A stretch of DNA of 64,000 bases from Aquibium oceanicum (GCF_001889605.1 NZ_CP018171.1:558001-622000); one strand, 5' to 3'; numbered from the stretch's first letter, positions 1-7,979 are shown. Made by a program: numbers and translations. Notes: a model not told the origin generated them from the letters alone.

Positions 1-1353
1 TGTCGACGGCACGTAGCCCGCGATCACGAATTCCTGTCGGTCCGAGCATTTCGACTTGATCCAGTCCCGGCCGCGGCCGGAGCGGTATTTTCCGTCGCGA
101 AGTTTCGAGATCACGCCTTCCAGGCTGAGCCGGCAGGCGTGGCGCAGGATCATCTCGCCGTCCTCCTCGAAGTGGTCGCTGTAGCGCAGGCTCTGCGGCG
201 CGTTGGCGATCAGCTTCGCCAGCCTCTCCTTGCGGTCGATCAGCGCGGCCCCGCGCAGGTCATGTCCGTCGAGGTAGATGAGGTCGAAGGCATAAAACAC
301 GAAGCGGTCGGAGCGGCCTTCCGACAGGTCGGCCTGGAGCGCGGAAAAATCCGAAGCGCCGCCGCCGCCTTCCACCACGAGTTCCCCGTCGATGACGGCC
401 TCCGACGCCGGCAGGCCCGTGAAAGCATCCGCCACCGCGGTACCGAACTTCTCGGTCCAGTCCAGGCCGCTGCGCGTCAGCAGCCTGACCTTGCCGTCGG
501 CGAGCTGCGCCTGCAGGCGATAGCCGTCGAACTTGATCTCGTGGATCCAGCGCGTCCCGGCCGGCGCCTCGGGCCGCAGCGTCGCGAGTTGCGGTTCGAC
601 GAAATCCGGCCGCTTCGCCTTGCGGCTGCCTTTCGGGAAATCCTCCGCGGCGGGCTTTTCGGCCGCTTCCTTCTTGCTGGTAGCCGGCTTCGCCTTTGCG
701 GCCGCCTTCCCGTCGGTATTCGCCTTCGCCGCCGGCTTGCCAGTCTTCTTGTCGAGCTTTCCGGATTTGGACGACCAGCCCGGCGCTTCCTCGGCGATTT
801 CGGGAATGTCGCGGCCGGTCTTCACCGATTTCGGCGCCTCTTCCAGGATGTCGGGATCGTCCTCCTCGCGGGCGAATTCATCGTCGCTTTTGATCAGCAG
901 CCAGTTGTCGCGCTTTTCGCGCCCGCGCCTTGCCATCCGCACCAGGTGCCAGCGCCCGTGCAGCTTCTCGCCCGAAAGTTCGAATTCGAGATGCCCCTTG
1001 GCGAGGCCCTTCTTCAGGTCGCCGGTCGGGCTCCACGTGCCGCGGTCCCACAGCAGCACGGTGCCGCCGCCATATTCGCCCTTCGGAATCGTCCCCTCGA
1101 ACTCGCCGTATTCGAGCGGATGGTCCTCGGTCTGTACGGCGAGACGCTTTTCGCCCGGCACGAGGCTCGGACCCCGCGTCACGGCCCAGCTCACCAGCAC
1201 GCCGTTCATTTCCAGCCGGAAATCGTAGTGCAGCCGCGTGGCGTCGTGCTTCTGGATCACGAAGCTGTTGCCGCCCTTCGATGCCTTCGCGGCACCCTTC
1301 GGTTCGGAAGTCCGTTCGAAGTTGCGCTTCTGATTGTATGTCTCGAGCGCCAT
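1..1353 (-). CDS. ligD: ATP-dependent DNA ligase LigD, N-terminal part (partial at window edge)
   Basis: About 451 N-terminal residues of a multi-domain NHEJ DNA ligase are visible; the reading frame is still open at base 1. Residues about 35-150 form the 3'-phosphoesterase domain (RLHYDFRLE at 40-48, EDHPLEYGEFEG at 77-88). A Lys/Ala-rich linker (about 195-250) follows. The ATP-dependent ligase domain begins near 255 and has motif I HEIKFDGYR with the adenylated lysine K275. A polymerase domain would be expected beyond the window. The ATG at 1353 lies 3 bp after the ku stop, so the two are surely cotranscribed. Ku recruits LigD to double-strand breaks, and LigD trims, fills and seals the ends. 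The order phosphoesterase-ligase-(polymerase) is one of the known bacterial LigD layouts. Confidence 0.95.
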   Translation of the reverse strand, partial: MALETYNQKRNFERTSEPKGAAKASKGGNSFVIQKHDATRLHYDFRLEMNGVLVSWAVTRGPSLVPGEKRLAVQTEDHPLEYGEFEGTIPKGEYGGGTVLLWDRGTWSPTGDLKKGLAKGHLEFELSGEKLHGRWHLVRMARRGREKRDNWLLIKSDDEFAREEDDPDILEEAPKSVKTGRDIPEIAEEAPGWSSKSGKLDKKTGKPAAKANTDGKAAAKAKPATSKKEAAEKPAAEDFPKGSRKAKRPDFVEPQLATLRPEAPAGTRWIHEIKFDGYRLQAQLADGKVRLLTRSGLDWTEKFGTAVADAFTGLPASEAVIDGELVVEGGGGASDFSALQADLSEGRSDRFVFYAFDLIYLDGHDLRGAALIDRKERLAKLIANAPQSLRYSDHFEEDGEMILRHACRLSLEGVISKLRDGKYRSGRGRDWIKSKCSDRQEFVIAGYVPST

Positions 1354-1356
1354 GGA

Positions 1357-2226
1357 TCAGCTTGCCTTCTTGCGCTGCTCGGCCTGGCCGCCCTTCGCGG
1401 AACGCTTCGAGGAGGAGGTTTTCTTGCCGCCGCTCTTCTTGCCGGCCGCGTCCGTCGCCGCCGCGCTCTGGCGCAGCGCCTCCATGAGGTCGATCACCTT
1501 GCCCTGCGGCTTGCGTTCGGGCGCCTTGATCTCGCGGCCCTCCATCTTCGCCTTCACCAGTTCGGCGAGCGCCGCGTCGTAGCGGTCGTCGTATTCGTCC
1601 GGCTTGAACTCGCCCTTCTTGGTGTTGATGATGTGCTTGGCGAGATCGAGCATCTCGCCCTTGATCGTCATCTCCGGGATGTCGGAAAAGGCCTCTCGCG
1701 CCGAGCGCACTTCGTAGTCGAAGTTCAGCGTGTTCGCGATCAGCCCCGGCCCCTGGGCGCGCAGCAGCACGGTGCGCACGCGGCGGAACAGCACCGCGCG
1801 CGCCAAGGCGGCGACGTTCTTCGCCCGCATGCCTTCGCGGATGACGGCGAAGGCCTGCTCCGCCGCCTCGTCGGCCGGCGCGACGTAATAGGGCTTGTCG
1901 AAATACACGGTATCGATGTTGGGACAGCTGAGGAACGTGTCCACGCTCAGCGTCTTGTCTCCCTGGGGAACGGCCTCCGCGATCTCATCCGGCTCCAGCA
2001 CGACGTACTGGTTGTCGGCCACCTCGTAGCCTTTCACCTGGTCGTCGCGCTCCACCGGCTTGCCGGTCTCCTCGTCGACATACTGCCGTTGCACCCGGTT
2101 TCCGGTCTTGCGGTTGAGGATGTTGAAGGAGATCCGTTCGGAGGTGGAGGCTGCCGCATAGAGCGCCACGCCGCAACTGAGTTCGGCGACCTGGAGATAT
2201 CCCTTCCAGACTGCTCTTGCTGCCAC
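1357..2226 (-). CDS. ku: Non-homologous end joining protein Ku
   Basis: This 289-residue protein is the bacterial Ku homodimer subunit that binds DNA ends and recruits LigD. The Ku core covers about residues 5-200 (for example SCGVALYAAAS, ISFNILNR and VLLRAQGPGLIANTL). The C-terminal tail from about 245 is Lys/Ser/Gly-rich and probably binds DNA. The length is usual for bacterial Ku. The start is GTG at 2226, preceded by an AAGGGAA ribosome site; the next codons match the Ku N-terminus less well than average (extra AARAVWKGYLQVAE). ligD follows after 3 bp. A near-perfect EcfG-type promoter (GGAAC-N16-CGTT) lies just upstream, so induction in the general stress response is likely. Confidence 0.96.
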   Translation of the reverse strand: MAARAVWKGYLQVAELSCGVALYAAASTSERISFNILNRKTGNRVQRQYVDEETGKPVERDDQVKGYEVADNQYVVLEPDEIAEAVPQGDKTLSVDTFLSCPNIDTVYFDKPYYVAPADEAAEQAFAVIREGMRAKNVAALARAVLFRRVRTVLLRAQGPGLIANTLNFDYEVRSAREAFSDIPEMTIKGEMLDLAKHIINTKKGEFKPDEYDDRYDAALAELVKAKMEGREIKAPERKPQGKVIDLMEALRQSAAATDAAGKKSGGKKTSSSKRSAKGGQAEQRKKAS

Positions 2227-2249
2227 GGTGGTTCCCTTTCACCGCCGGT

Positions 2250-2274
2250 AACGGCGTCGGGCGTCCATTGTTCC
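2250..2274 (-). promoter_or_regulatory. EcfG/RpoE2-type promoter for ku-ligD
   Basis: On the minus strand GGAAC (2274-2270) is followed after exactly 16 bases by CGTT (2253-2250). This matches the alphaproteobacterial general-stress sigma factor consensus GGAAC-N16/17-CGTT. A transcript would start near 2243, leaving about 17 nt before the ku GTG. The match is seen in the sequence; sigma factor use is inferred. Confidence 0.7.
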
Positions 2275-2296
2275 TGAAAGCCGCCACAGGAACAAT
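2267..2296. repeat. 10-bp inverted repeat containing both divergent -35 boxes
   Basis: ATTGTTCCTG (2267-2276) and CAGGAACAAT (2287-2296) are perfect inverted copies separated by 10 bp. Each arm contains the GGAAC -35 box of one of the two divergent EcfG-type promoters. The symmetry may simply reflect two identical extended promoters, or it may bind a dimeric regulator. Confidence 0.75.
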
Positions 2297-2313
2297 CGTC
2301 TCCTCTTCCTGTT
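2289..2313 (+). promoter_or_regulatory. EcfG/RpoE2-type promoter for the DUF2188 gene
   Basis: GGAAC (2289-2293) is followed after 17 bases by GTT (2311-2313). The predicted start near 2320 leaves about 30 nt before the ATG at 2350. It mirrors the ku-ligD promoter, with the -35 boxes facing each other. Confidence 0.65.
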
Positions 2314-2349
2314 CATCAGACAATCGAAACCGCAAGGAAGACACAGACA

Positions 2350-2589
2350 ATGGCCCGCATCACTTACGAAGTCGTCGAGCACGATGGCGCCTGGGCCTAC
2401 AGGGTCGGCGACGTCTACTCCGAGACCTTCCCCTCTCACGACGCCGCGGCCGAAGCGGCCGAGCGCGCCGCCGCCGCGCACGAGCAGGCGGGGTCTGACG
2501 AAACCATCGAATACGAGGACCAGTCCGGCACCTGGCACGAGGAGCGGGCGTCTGGTGACGCTCGTCCCCAGACCGATGTGAAGGAATGA
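2350..2589 (+). CDS. DUF2188-like small protein
   Basis: This 79-residue acidic protein resembles the DUF2188 family, small stress-associated proteins of unknown biochemical function. The visible pattern is an N-terminal beta-rich half (ITYEVVEHDGAWAYRVGDVYSETF) followed by an Ala/Glu-rich helix (HDAAAEAAERAAAAHEQA), as in that family. There is no signal peptide or membrane segment. An AAGGAAG ribosome site precedes the ATG. It diverges from ku-ligD under its own EcfG-type promoter, which supports a stress role. The following 98 bp to the convergent glycosylase gene hold nothing I recognise. Confidence 0.75.
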   Translation: MARITYEVVEHDGAWAYRVGDVYSETFPSHDAAAEAAERAAAAHEQAGSDETIEYEDQSGTWHEERASGDARPQTDVKE

Positions 2590-2687
2590 CGGGCGCCTAC
2601 CGCAGTTCGGGCTTCGTGATCAACGCGGTTCCGGAGCAGAACGCCATTGCATGACGCGGCTCCGAAGGCGCCGCCCACCTTAGACCC

Positions 2688-3260
2688 TTACCGCCCGGAC
2701 GTCTTCGGAAAGGCTCTGCTTACGAACTTCGATCCGGCAAGGCCGAAGCGCCAGTCCTGATCCCGGGCCTTGCTGATCCCGATCCGCGTCCCGGTCACCA
2801 CCGCGTGCGACCTGTCTGGCGGCTCGAGCCGCAGCGAACCGTGCGCCAGTGGCAGTCCGTTGTGCTCGCCGCCGATCGCCAGCGCCTGGCACAGTTTACC
2901 CGGTCCCGAGCAGAGCGAGCGGACATCCTCCATGCCGCGCCTCCGGATCATCGCCGGAATGCCGCTGACCGGCTCCAGCGCCCGCACCAGGACCGCCGAG
3001 CCCGGGCGGCACACGATGTTGAAGCACCAGTGCAGCCCGTAAGAGCGGTAGACGTAGGCGTGCCCGGCGGGACCGAACATCGCGGCATTGCGCATGGTCT
3101 GCCCGGAATAGCTGTGCGAGGCGGGGTCGTCCCGGTCGTAGGCTTCCGTCTCGACGATTGTCCCGCCGACTCCATCCAGCGACAGCGCCGCGCCGATAAG
3201 GTCCCGCGCCACTTCTGGCACCGGCCGGTCGAAGAATGCGTCATCGAACGCCGCGCTCAC
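2688..3260 (-). CDS. DNA-3-methyladenine glycosylase (AAG/MPG family)
   Basis: This 190-residue protein removes alkylated purines such as 3-methyladenine in base excision repair. Family motifs are clear: VETEAYDRDDPASHSY at 36-51, with E39 at the catalytic glutamate position and Y41 at the base-stacking tyrosine position, and MFGPAGHAYVYRSYGLHWC at 61-79. I chose the GTG at 3260 (protein begins VSAAFDDAFF) because AAAGGA precedes it and the length fits the family; the open frame runs on upstream without homology. The gene converges with the DUF2188 gene and diverges from a stress-type SDR, fitting the repair and stress theme of this end of the window. Confidence 0.93.
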   Translation of the reverse strand: MSAAFDDAFFDRPVPEVARDLIGAALSLDGVGGTIVETEAYDRDDPASHSYSGQTMRNAAMFGPAGHAYVYRSYGLHWCFNIVCRPGSAVLVRALEPVSGIPAMIRRRGMEDVRSLCSGPGKLCQALAIGGEHNGLPLAHGSLRLEPPDRSHAVVTGTRIGISKARDQDWRFGLAGSKFVSRAFPKTSGR

Positions 3261-3333
3261 GACGCGTCCTTTCGCGGTCCCCGTTCCTCTCTCCTTTGAC
3301 TCGCCACGACTGCCTCTCCTGGAACACCCGTCG

Positions 3334-3358
3334 GGAACAAGGCTGGCCCAAAACGATT
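3334..3358 (+). promoter_or_regulatory. Weak EcfG-type promoter candidate for the SDR-topoisomerase pair
   Basis: GGAAC at 3334-3338 is followed after 18 bases by TT (3357-3358), which fits the looser GGAAC-N18-TT form described for Sinorhizobium RpoE2. The -10 reads GATT rather than GTT, so the match is imperfect. The ATG at 3427 is about 60 nt beyond a predicted start. Confidence 0.35.
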
Positions 3359-3374
3359 TCTGACGTCGAAGACC

Positions 3375-3398
3375 AACGACCACGGCGGCGGGCGTTCC
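3375..3398 (-). promoter_or_regulatory. Possible EcfG-type promoter for the DNA glycosylase gene
   Basis: On the minus strand GGAAC (3398-3394) is followed after 16 bases by GTT (3377-3375). The spacer is one base shorter than in the ku and DUF2188 promoters. It lies about 115 bp before the glycosylase GTG. With GGAAC this short, chance occurrence is possible. Confidence 0.35.
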
Positions 3399-3426
3399 CC
3401 CGCCCCAGAACCGAGGGACAACCATC

Positions 3427-4407
3427 ATGGCCAACGGCGAGTTTCGCAAGGACGCAGCCGAGGAAGTCTCGAGGCAGCGCTCCATCCAGCGGCAGGTGGA
3501 CAAGGCGGACGCCGATCGCGGCAACGGTTCGTCCGACGACGCCATGCAGGCCGGCGCGCGGGAGTATCCCGTCCCGCCCTTCCCGAAGCAGCATCAGCCA
3601 AAGCCCGGCGACGAAGCCGCGCTCGACCCGGCGCCCATGTACGATGCGCCTTACTATCTTGGATCGAAGAAGCTGGAAGGAAAAGTCGCGCTCATCACCG
3701 GCGGCGATTCGGGCATCGGCCGTTCCGTGGCCGTCCTCTTCGCCCGCGAGGGCGCCGACGTCGCCATCGTCTACCTGAGCGAGGACGACGACGCGGAGGA
3801 GACGCGTCTGGCCGTCGTCGACGAAGGCCGCCGTTGCCTGCTCATCGCCGGCGATGTGACGGAGGCCGACTTCTGCCGCCAGGCGGTGGACAAGGTGGTG
3901 GGCGAGTTCGGCAAGCTCGACGTCCTCGTCAACAACGCCGCCTTCCAGTACCACGCCTCCGATCTCGGCGATCTCACGGAAGAGCATTTCGACACGACGC
4001 TGAAGACCAATCTCTACGGTTACTTCCACATGGCCAAGGCCGCCGTGGACCACATGCAGCCCGGCTCCGCGATCGTCAACACCGGCTCCATCACCGGCAT
4101 CGACGGCAGCAAGGAACTTATCGACTACTCGATGACCAAGGGCGGCATCCACGCCTTCACCAAGGCGCTGTCGTCCAACCTCCTGCCGCGCGGCATCCGC
4201 GTCAACGCCGTCGCGCCCGGCCCCGTCTGGACGCCGCTCAATCCCTCCGAGCGCCCGCCCGAGCAGGTCGAACAGTTCGGCGCCGGCACCAAGATGAAGC
4301 GTCCTGCCCAGCCGGAGGAGATAGCCCCGGCTTACGTCTTCTTCGCTTCGTCCCATTGCTCCAGCTACATCACCGGCGAGATCCTGCCGATCATCGGGGG
4401 ATACTGA
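3427..4407 (+). CDS. General-stress-type short-chain dehydrogenase/reductase (YhdG/YghA-like)
   Basis: This 326-residue NAD(P)-dependent oxidoreductase has a hydrophilic N-terminal extension of about 80 residues ending in a Pro-rich stretch, typical of the stress-induced YhdG/YghA subfamily. The Rossmann motif TGGDSGIG is at 91-98, NNAA at 169-172, and the catalytic triad is S221, Y234 and K238 (YSMTK). The C-terminal SDR region ends with GEILPIIGGY. The natural substrate is unknown; relatives are induced by salt, ethanol or starvation. Ten bases separate its stop from the topoisomerase IB start, so the two probably form an operon. Confidence 0.93.
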   Translation: MANGEFRKDAAEEVSRQRSIQRQVDKADADRGNGSSDDAMQAGAREYPVPPFPKQHQPKPGDEAALDPAPMYDAPYYLGSKKLEGKVALITGGDSGIGRSVAVLFAREGADVAIVYLSEDDDAEETRLAVVDEGRRCLLIAGDVTEADFCRQAVDKVVGEFGKLDVLVNNAAFQYHASDLGDLTEEHFDTTLKTNLYGYFHMAKAAVDHMQPGSAIVNTGSITGIDGSKELIDYSMTKGGIHAFTKALSSNLLPRGIRVNAVAPGPVWTPLNPSERPPEQVEQFGAGTKMKRPAQPEEIAPAYVFFASSHCSSYITGEILPIIGGY

Positions 4408-4417
4408 CCTGCGCCGC

Positions 4418-5479
4418 ATGGACACCATACCCACCGCCAGCGCCGCGCGCGAATTGTCGGCCGCGCGGGCGGACCTCGCCTATGTCAGCGACATGGAGCC
4501 GGGCATACGCCGCCGGCGCGTCGGCAAGGGCTTTACCTTCTTCACGCCTGAGGGGCAGCGTCTGGCGGTGCCGGAGACCATCGCTCGCATAAAGGCGCTC
4601 GCCATACCGCCGGCCTGGACTGACGTGTGGATCTCGCCCGATCCGACCGGCCACATCCAGGCGACCGGCCGCGACCAGAAGGGACGCAAGCAGTACCGCT
4701 ATCATCCGGGATGGACGGCCTGCCGCGACGAGGCGAAGTTCTCCTCGCTGGTCGATTTCGCCGGCGCCCTGCCGCGCATCCGCGACCGGGTCGACCAGGA
4801 CCTGCGCATGCGGGGCACCCCGCGCGAGCGCGTTCTCGCCTCCATCGTCTGGCTGCTCGACAACACGCTGATCCGCATCGGCAACGATGCCTATTCGCGC
4901 GAAAACAAGAGCTTCGGCCTGACGACCCTGCGCCGCAAGCACGTGCGCATCGAGGGCCAGCGCATCCGCTTTTCCTTCGTCGGCAAGTCTGGGCAGGAAT
5001 GGAAGCTGCAGCTTACTGATCGGCGCATCGCGCGCATCGTCGGCGCCATCGAGGAACTGCCGGGCCAGCACCTGTTCCAGTACCTCGACGAGGAGGGCAC
5101 GCGGCGGCCCGTCCACTCGCACGACGTCAACCGGTACATTCACGAGACGGCAGGGCCGGACTTCAGCTCCAAGCACTTCCGCACCTGGTCGGCCACCATC
5201 TTCGCCGCCGACATGTTCGCGCAGAAGGAGTACCCGTCGACCAAGCGCGAACTGGCCCGCACCACCAACGAGGTGATCGACAAGGTCGCGGCGCGGCTGC
5301 GCAACACCCGCGCCGTCTGCCGCCGGTGTTACATCCACCCGATCGTCATCGAGAGCTGGGAACAGGGAAAGCTGTCTGAAGAGATTGCCGAGATCCGTCG
5401 CCACACCCGAAAGCCCCTCCAGGGCCTCGACGAGGACGAATCGACCGTCCTGCGCTGGCTGCGCGCTCGCCACCAATAG
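4418..5479 (+). CDS. DNA topoisomerase IB (poxvirus type)
   Basis: This 353-residue enzyme relaxes supercoils through a 3'-phosphotyrosyl intermediate. The N-terminal DNA-binding part (about 20-120) is followed by the catalytic domain. Likely active-site residues are R153 (IRIGN), a lysine near 190, the KHFRTW block at 252-257 and the nucleophile Y305 in CRRCYIHP. Length matches bacterial poxvirus-like topoisomerases IB. It is 10 bp downstream of a stress-type SDR and probably shares its promoter. Such topoisomerases occur in many soil alphaproteobacteria, often near stress or repair genes; their physiological role is poorly known. Confidence 0.94.
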   Translation: MDTIPTASAARELSAARADLAYVSDMEPGIRRRRVGKGFTFFTPEGQRLAVPETIARIKALAIPPAWTDVWISPDPTGHIQATGRDQKGRKQYRYHPGWTACRDEAKFSSLVDFAGALPRIRDRVDQDLRMRGTPRERVLASIVWLLDNTLIRIGNDAYSRENKSFGLTTLRRKHVRIEGQRIRFSFVGKSGQEWKLQLTDRRIARIVGAIEELPGQHLFQYLDEEGTRRPVHSHDVNRYIHETAGPDFSSKHFRTWSATIFAADMFAQKEYPSTKRELARTTNEVIDKVAARLRNTRAVCRRCYIHPIVIESWEQGKLSEEIAEIRRHTRKPLQGLDEDESTVLRWLRARHQ

Positions 5480-5536
5480 ACGTACGGCGAGCGGCTGGAG
5501 CCTTGAACATCAGCTTTTTGTGCGAAGGCTGGGGCT

Positions 5537-5920
5537 TCAGCGCGGCCAGTGCACCTGATGCTCGGTGTCGGGCTCTTCCACGGCCTCGACATTCACCTTG
5601 CCCGGATCGAAGGCGCCATACGACCGAAGCTCGCTGTAATCCACGGTGGGCGCATCGAAGGCCCACAGCACGTCGTCGGCGGACTCGCCGACCGCCGTGA
5701 CGTTCCAGAACCGCGCCTCGCCTTCTTCCATCTTCCGGGTCGTGGGCGACTGCTTCAGGAACTCGAAATAGATGTGTTCGAATGGGACATAGTAGAGCGA
5801 TGCCCGCCCAGGCTCCTCGACCACCATGGCCTTGCCCGTCGAGGCAATGATGGCGTCGCTGAACATCACGTTCACCTTGCCCTTGAAGGGCCGTACCGTC
5901 TTCGTGGCTGTCGTCTGCAT
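5537..5920 (-). CDS. DUF427 domain protein
   Basis: This 127-residue soluble protein belongs to the DUF427 family (compact beta-barrel). Recognisable parts are KVNVMFSDAIIASTGKAMVVEEPGRASLYYVPFEHI and, later, the conserved FWNVTAVGE segment. No catalytic activity is firmly known for the family. The ATG at 5920 begins MQTTATKTVRPFKG. It converges with the topoisomerase gene (57 bp between the stops) and has the DUF3008 gene upstream on the same strand with a 56-bp gap. No GGAAC motif is visible in that gap. Confidence 0.88.
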   Translation of the reverse strand: MQTTATKTVRPFKGKVNVMFSDAIIASTGKAMVVEEPGRASLYYVPFEHIYFEFLKQSPTTRKMEEGEARFWNVTAVGESADDVLWAFDAPTVDYSELRSYGAFDPGKVNVEAVEEPDTEHQVHWPR

Positions 5921-5976
5921 CTGCTATCCGATCTCTGAAATGTGTTCGGTCGGGTGGCGCGGCCCGTTCGTCCGGG

Positions 5977-6165
5977 TCAGGAATCCGACTTGTGCTCCGG
6001 CTTTCCCTTGCGCTTGGTCGAAGCCATGTCGTGCAGCTCCTTCTCAGACATGGATTTCTCCATGCCCTTGGAAGCGCCCTTGAGTTCGCTCTTCTTGATG
6101 TCGCCGCGCTTGGCGGCCAGCGCGGCCCCGGCCGCCTTCTGCTGGGATTTGGATTTGGCAGGCAT
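5977..6165 (-). CDS. DUF3008 family small basic protein
   Basis: This 62-residue, Lys/Ser/Ala-rich protein matches the DUF3008 family: MPAKSKSQQKAAGAALAAKR at the N-terminus, then KSELKGASKGMEKSMSEKELHDMASTKRKGKPEHK. Such short basic proteins, probably partly disordered, are common in rhizobia and sphingomonads and are often part of the general stress regulon; the function is unknown. Codon use matches the neighbours. It is divergent from the histidine kinase gene. The 234-bp gap between them has a minus-strand GGAACCGG but no convincing -10. Confidence 0.85.
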   Translation of the reverse strand: MPAKSKSQQKAAGAALAAKRGDIKKSELKGASKGMEKSMSEKELHDMASTKRKGKPEHKSDS

Positions 6166-6399
6166 GCGAACCTCCGCTACGTGCTTGCCGTGTGGCCGGT
6201 TCCGGCCGTCCGGCTCTATTTTCGCTACTTCAGGGAAACTCGCTCCGCAGGCAAAAGTTCACGGAGCCCGCGGCTTCGATCGGCGCCAGCGTGGTCCTCG
6301 ACCAACCGCGATGCATGCGCGCGGGATGCGAATGGCTTCAAACCGGCGGCGAAAGACACTACCTTCCTGATTCGAGGAAGCAGGATTGGACGAGTTGCC

Positions 6400-7941
6400 A
6401 TGAGAATGAGGACGCCGCTGGCGGCGCTTGGGCTTGCGCTGGCGTTTTTCCTCGTCGTCATCTCCATCGGCGGTCTGTTCGTATGGCAGGGCTATCGCGA
6501 TACGCTGAACCGGGGTGAGCAGCGCGCCGCGGCTGCGGCCGAGACGATCGCCGCGCATTTCCAGTGGATCGTGGAAGCCAGCCGCCAGGCGCTCGGCCGC
6601 ATCGACGACACCATCGGCTTCCGCCCCGAACTCCTGAGTTCCGCCGAACTCGGCGACATGGACGACGCCGTCGCGGGGCTGCCGGACAACGTCGTGGTTC
6701 GCGTCTTCGACAGGAGCGGCCGCGAAATCCTGTCGACCGCTCCCTCGGAGGAGGAGGTGACGATCGGCGACCGCAACTATTTTCAGGCGCTTCGCGATGG
6801 CGAGAGTTTCGTCATCTCCAGGCTCCTCGTCGACCGCGCCACCAACCGCCAGAGCTTCGTGATCGGGCGGCGCCTCGTCCGGGACGGAGAGTTCGCCGGC
6901 ATCGCCGCGCTCATCGTGCCCTCCGATCTCATCGCCGACTTCTGGGTGTCGTTGAACCTCGGCAGCGGTTCCGCGGCGAGCATCGTAGGCGACGACGGCT
7001 GGCTCGTCACGCGCTTCCCCTCGCTGGAAAGTTCGATCGACCTGAGCAATCACATCCTCTTCACCCGCTATCTGCCCGAAGCGCCGTTCGGCAGCTATCG
7101 TTCGGAGGCATCGCCGGCCGACGGCACCTCCCGGCTGGTGGGTTATCACCGCGTGGCAGGCGCACCGCTGATTGCTTTGGCCGCCGTCTCCACCGATGCT
7201 GTCCTGGCCGATTACCGCTCGCGGATGCTCGGCATCGGCATCGGCGCCATCCCGATCCTCCTCGGCCTCGCCGGATTCGCCGGCTGGGTGTTCCGCCTCC
7301 TCGTCCACGACAGTCGCCGCCGCGAAGAGCTGGAAGACGCGCTGGCGCAGAACCGTCTCCTGCTGCGCGAGGTGCATCACCGGGTGAAGAACAACCTCCA
7401 GACTGTCACGTCGCTCATCAGGCTGCAGCCGCTTCCGCCCGATTCCAAGCGCGATCTGGCCGGCCGCATCGGCGCCATGGCCGCCGTCCACGAGCAGATC
7501 TACCGCTCCGACCGGCTCGAGGCGATCAAGCTCGACCACTACATCCGCAACATAGCCGACGGCGTTCGATCCTCCTTCGACGGCTCGAGCGAGTTGCGCT
7601 TCGACATGCAGCCGGTAGAGCTCGATCCCGAGCGCGCCATGGTGGTCGGCCTTCTGGTCACGGAAGTCGTTTCGAACTCGCTCAAGCATGCCTTCCCCGG
7701 CGGAGCCAAAGGCACGATCACGATCAGGCTCGACGCCGAGGGCGACGATGTCCGCCTCGCCATCCGCGACGACGGCGTCGGCTTCGGCGAACCGCGCGAG
7801 CGGAGCGGCCTTGGCATGCGGCTGATCGACAGCTTCGTTCGGCAGCTGGAAGGAGAACAGCGGCTGAAGGGGGAGGGCGGCCTCGATTTCGAGGTTCGCT
7901 TCCCGCTCGCCAATCCGGTAGCGAGCACGTTCAAGGCCTAG
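6400..7941 (+). CDS. Membrane sensor histidine kinase, HisKA_2 type
   Basis: This 513-residue kinase has TM1 at about 8-30, a periplasmic sensor region (about 31-275) of Cache-like composition, and TM2 at about 277-300. The H-box LLREVHHRVKNNLQ carries the phospho-acceptor histidine near 327, and a HATPase domain follows (N-box SNSLKHAF near 425, then DDGVGFG and SGLGMRLI). The H-box form is that of HisKA_2/HWE kinases. In alphaproteobacteria several of these phosphorylate the PhyR anti-anti-sigma factor or orphan receivers. No response regulator is adjacent. The start at 6400 (MRMRTPLAALG) puts TM1 at the N-terminus; the frame is open upstream but not protein-like. Confidence 0.9.
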   Translation: MRMRTPLAALGLALAFFLVVISIGGLFVWQGYRDTLNRGEQRAAAAAETIAAHFQWIVEASRQALGRIDDTIGFRPELLSSAELGDMDDAVAGLPDNVVVRVFDRSGREILSTAPSEEEVTIGDRNYFQALRDGESFVISRLLVDRATNRQSFVIGRRLVRDGEFAGIAALIVPSDLIADFWVSLNLGSGSAASIVGDDGWLVTRFPSLESSIDLSNHILFTRYLPEAPFGSYRSEASPADGTSRLVGYHRVAGAPLIALAAVSTDAVLADYRSRMLGIGIGAIPILLGLAGFAGWVFRLLVHDSRRREELEDALAQNRLLLREVHHRVKNNLQTVTSLIRLQPLPPDSKRDLAGRIGAMAAVHEQIYRSDRLEAIKLDHYIRNIADGVRSSFDGSSELRFDMQPVELDPERAMVVGLLVTEVVSNSLKHAFPGGAKGTITIRLDAEGDDVRLAIRDDGVGFGEPRERSGLGMRLIDSFVRQLEGEQRLKGEGGLDFEVRFPLANPVASTFKA

Positions 7942-7954
7942 ACGGGCATCGCCC

Positions 7955-7979
7955 GGAACCGGCCGGCGCTTCGCCTGTT
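7955..7979 (+). promoter_or_regulatory. EcfG/RpoE2-type promoter for the SDR-GH15 pair
   Basis: GGAAC (7955-7959) is followed after 17 bases by GTT (7977-7979), the same spacing as the DUF2188 promoter. It starts 14 bp after the kinase stop. The predicted transcript start near 7986 is about 75 nt before the preferred ATG at 8061. Confidence 0.6.

Noticed and set aside
139-2277. A 712-codon plus-strand open frame opposite ku and ligD
   Set aside because: It is the antisense shadow of two clearly homologous genes in high-GC DNA; its translation is Arg/Leu/Val/His-rich and low in recognisable motifs.
6190-6205. GGAACCGG on the minus strand before the DUF3008 gene as an EcfG-type promoter
   Set aside because: The -10 reads GTA at the wrong spacing and would leave almost no leader before the ATG; kept out as a promoter call.
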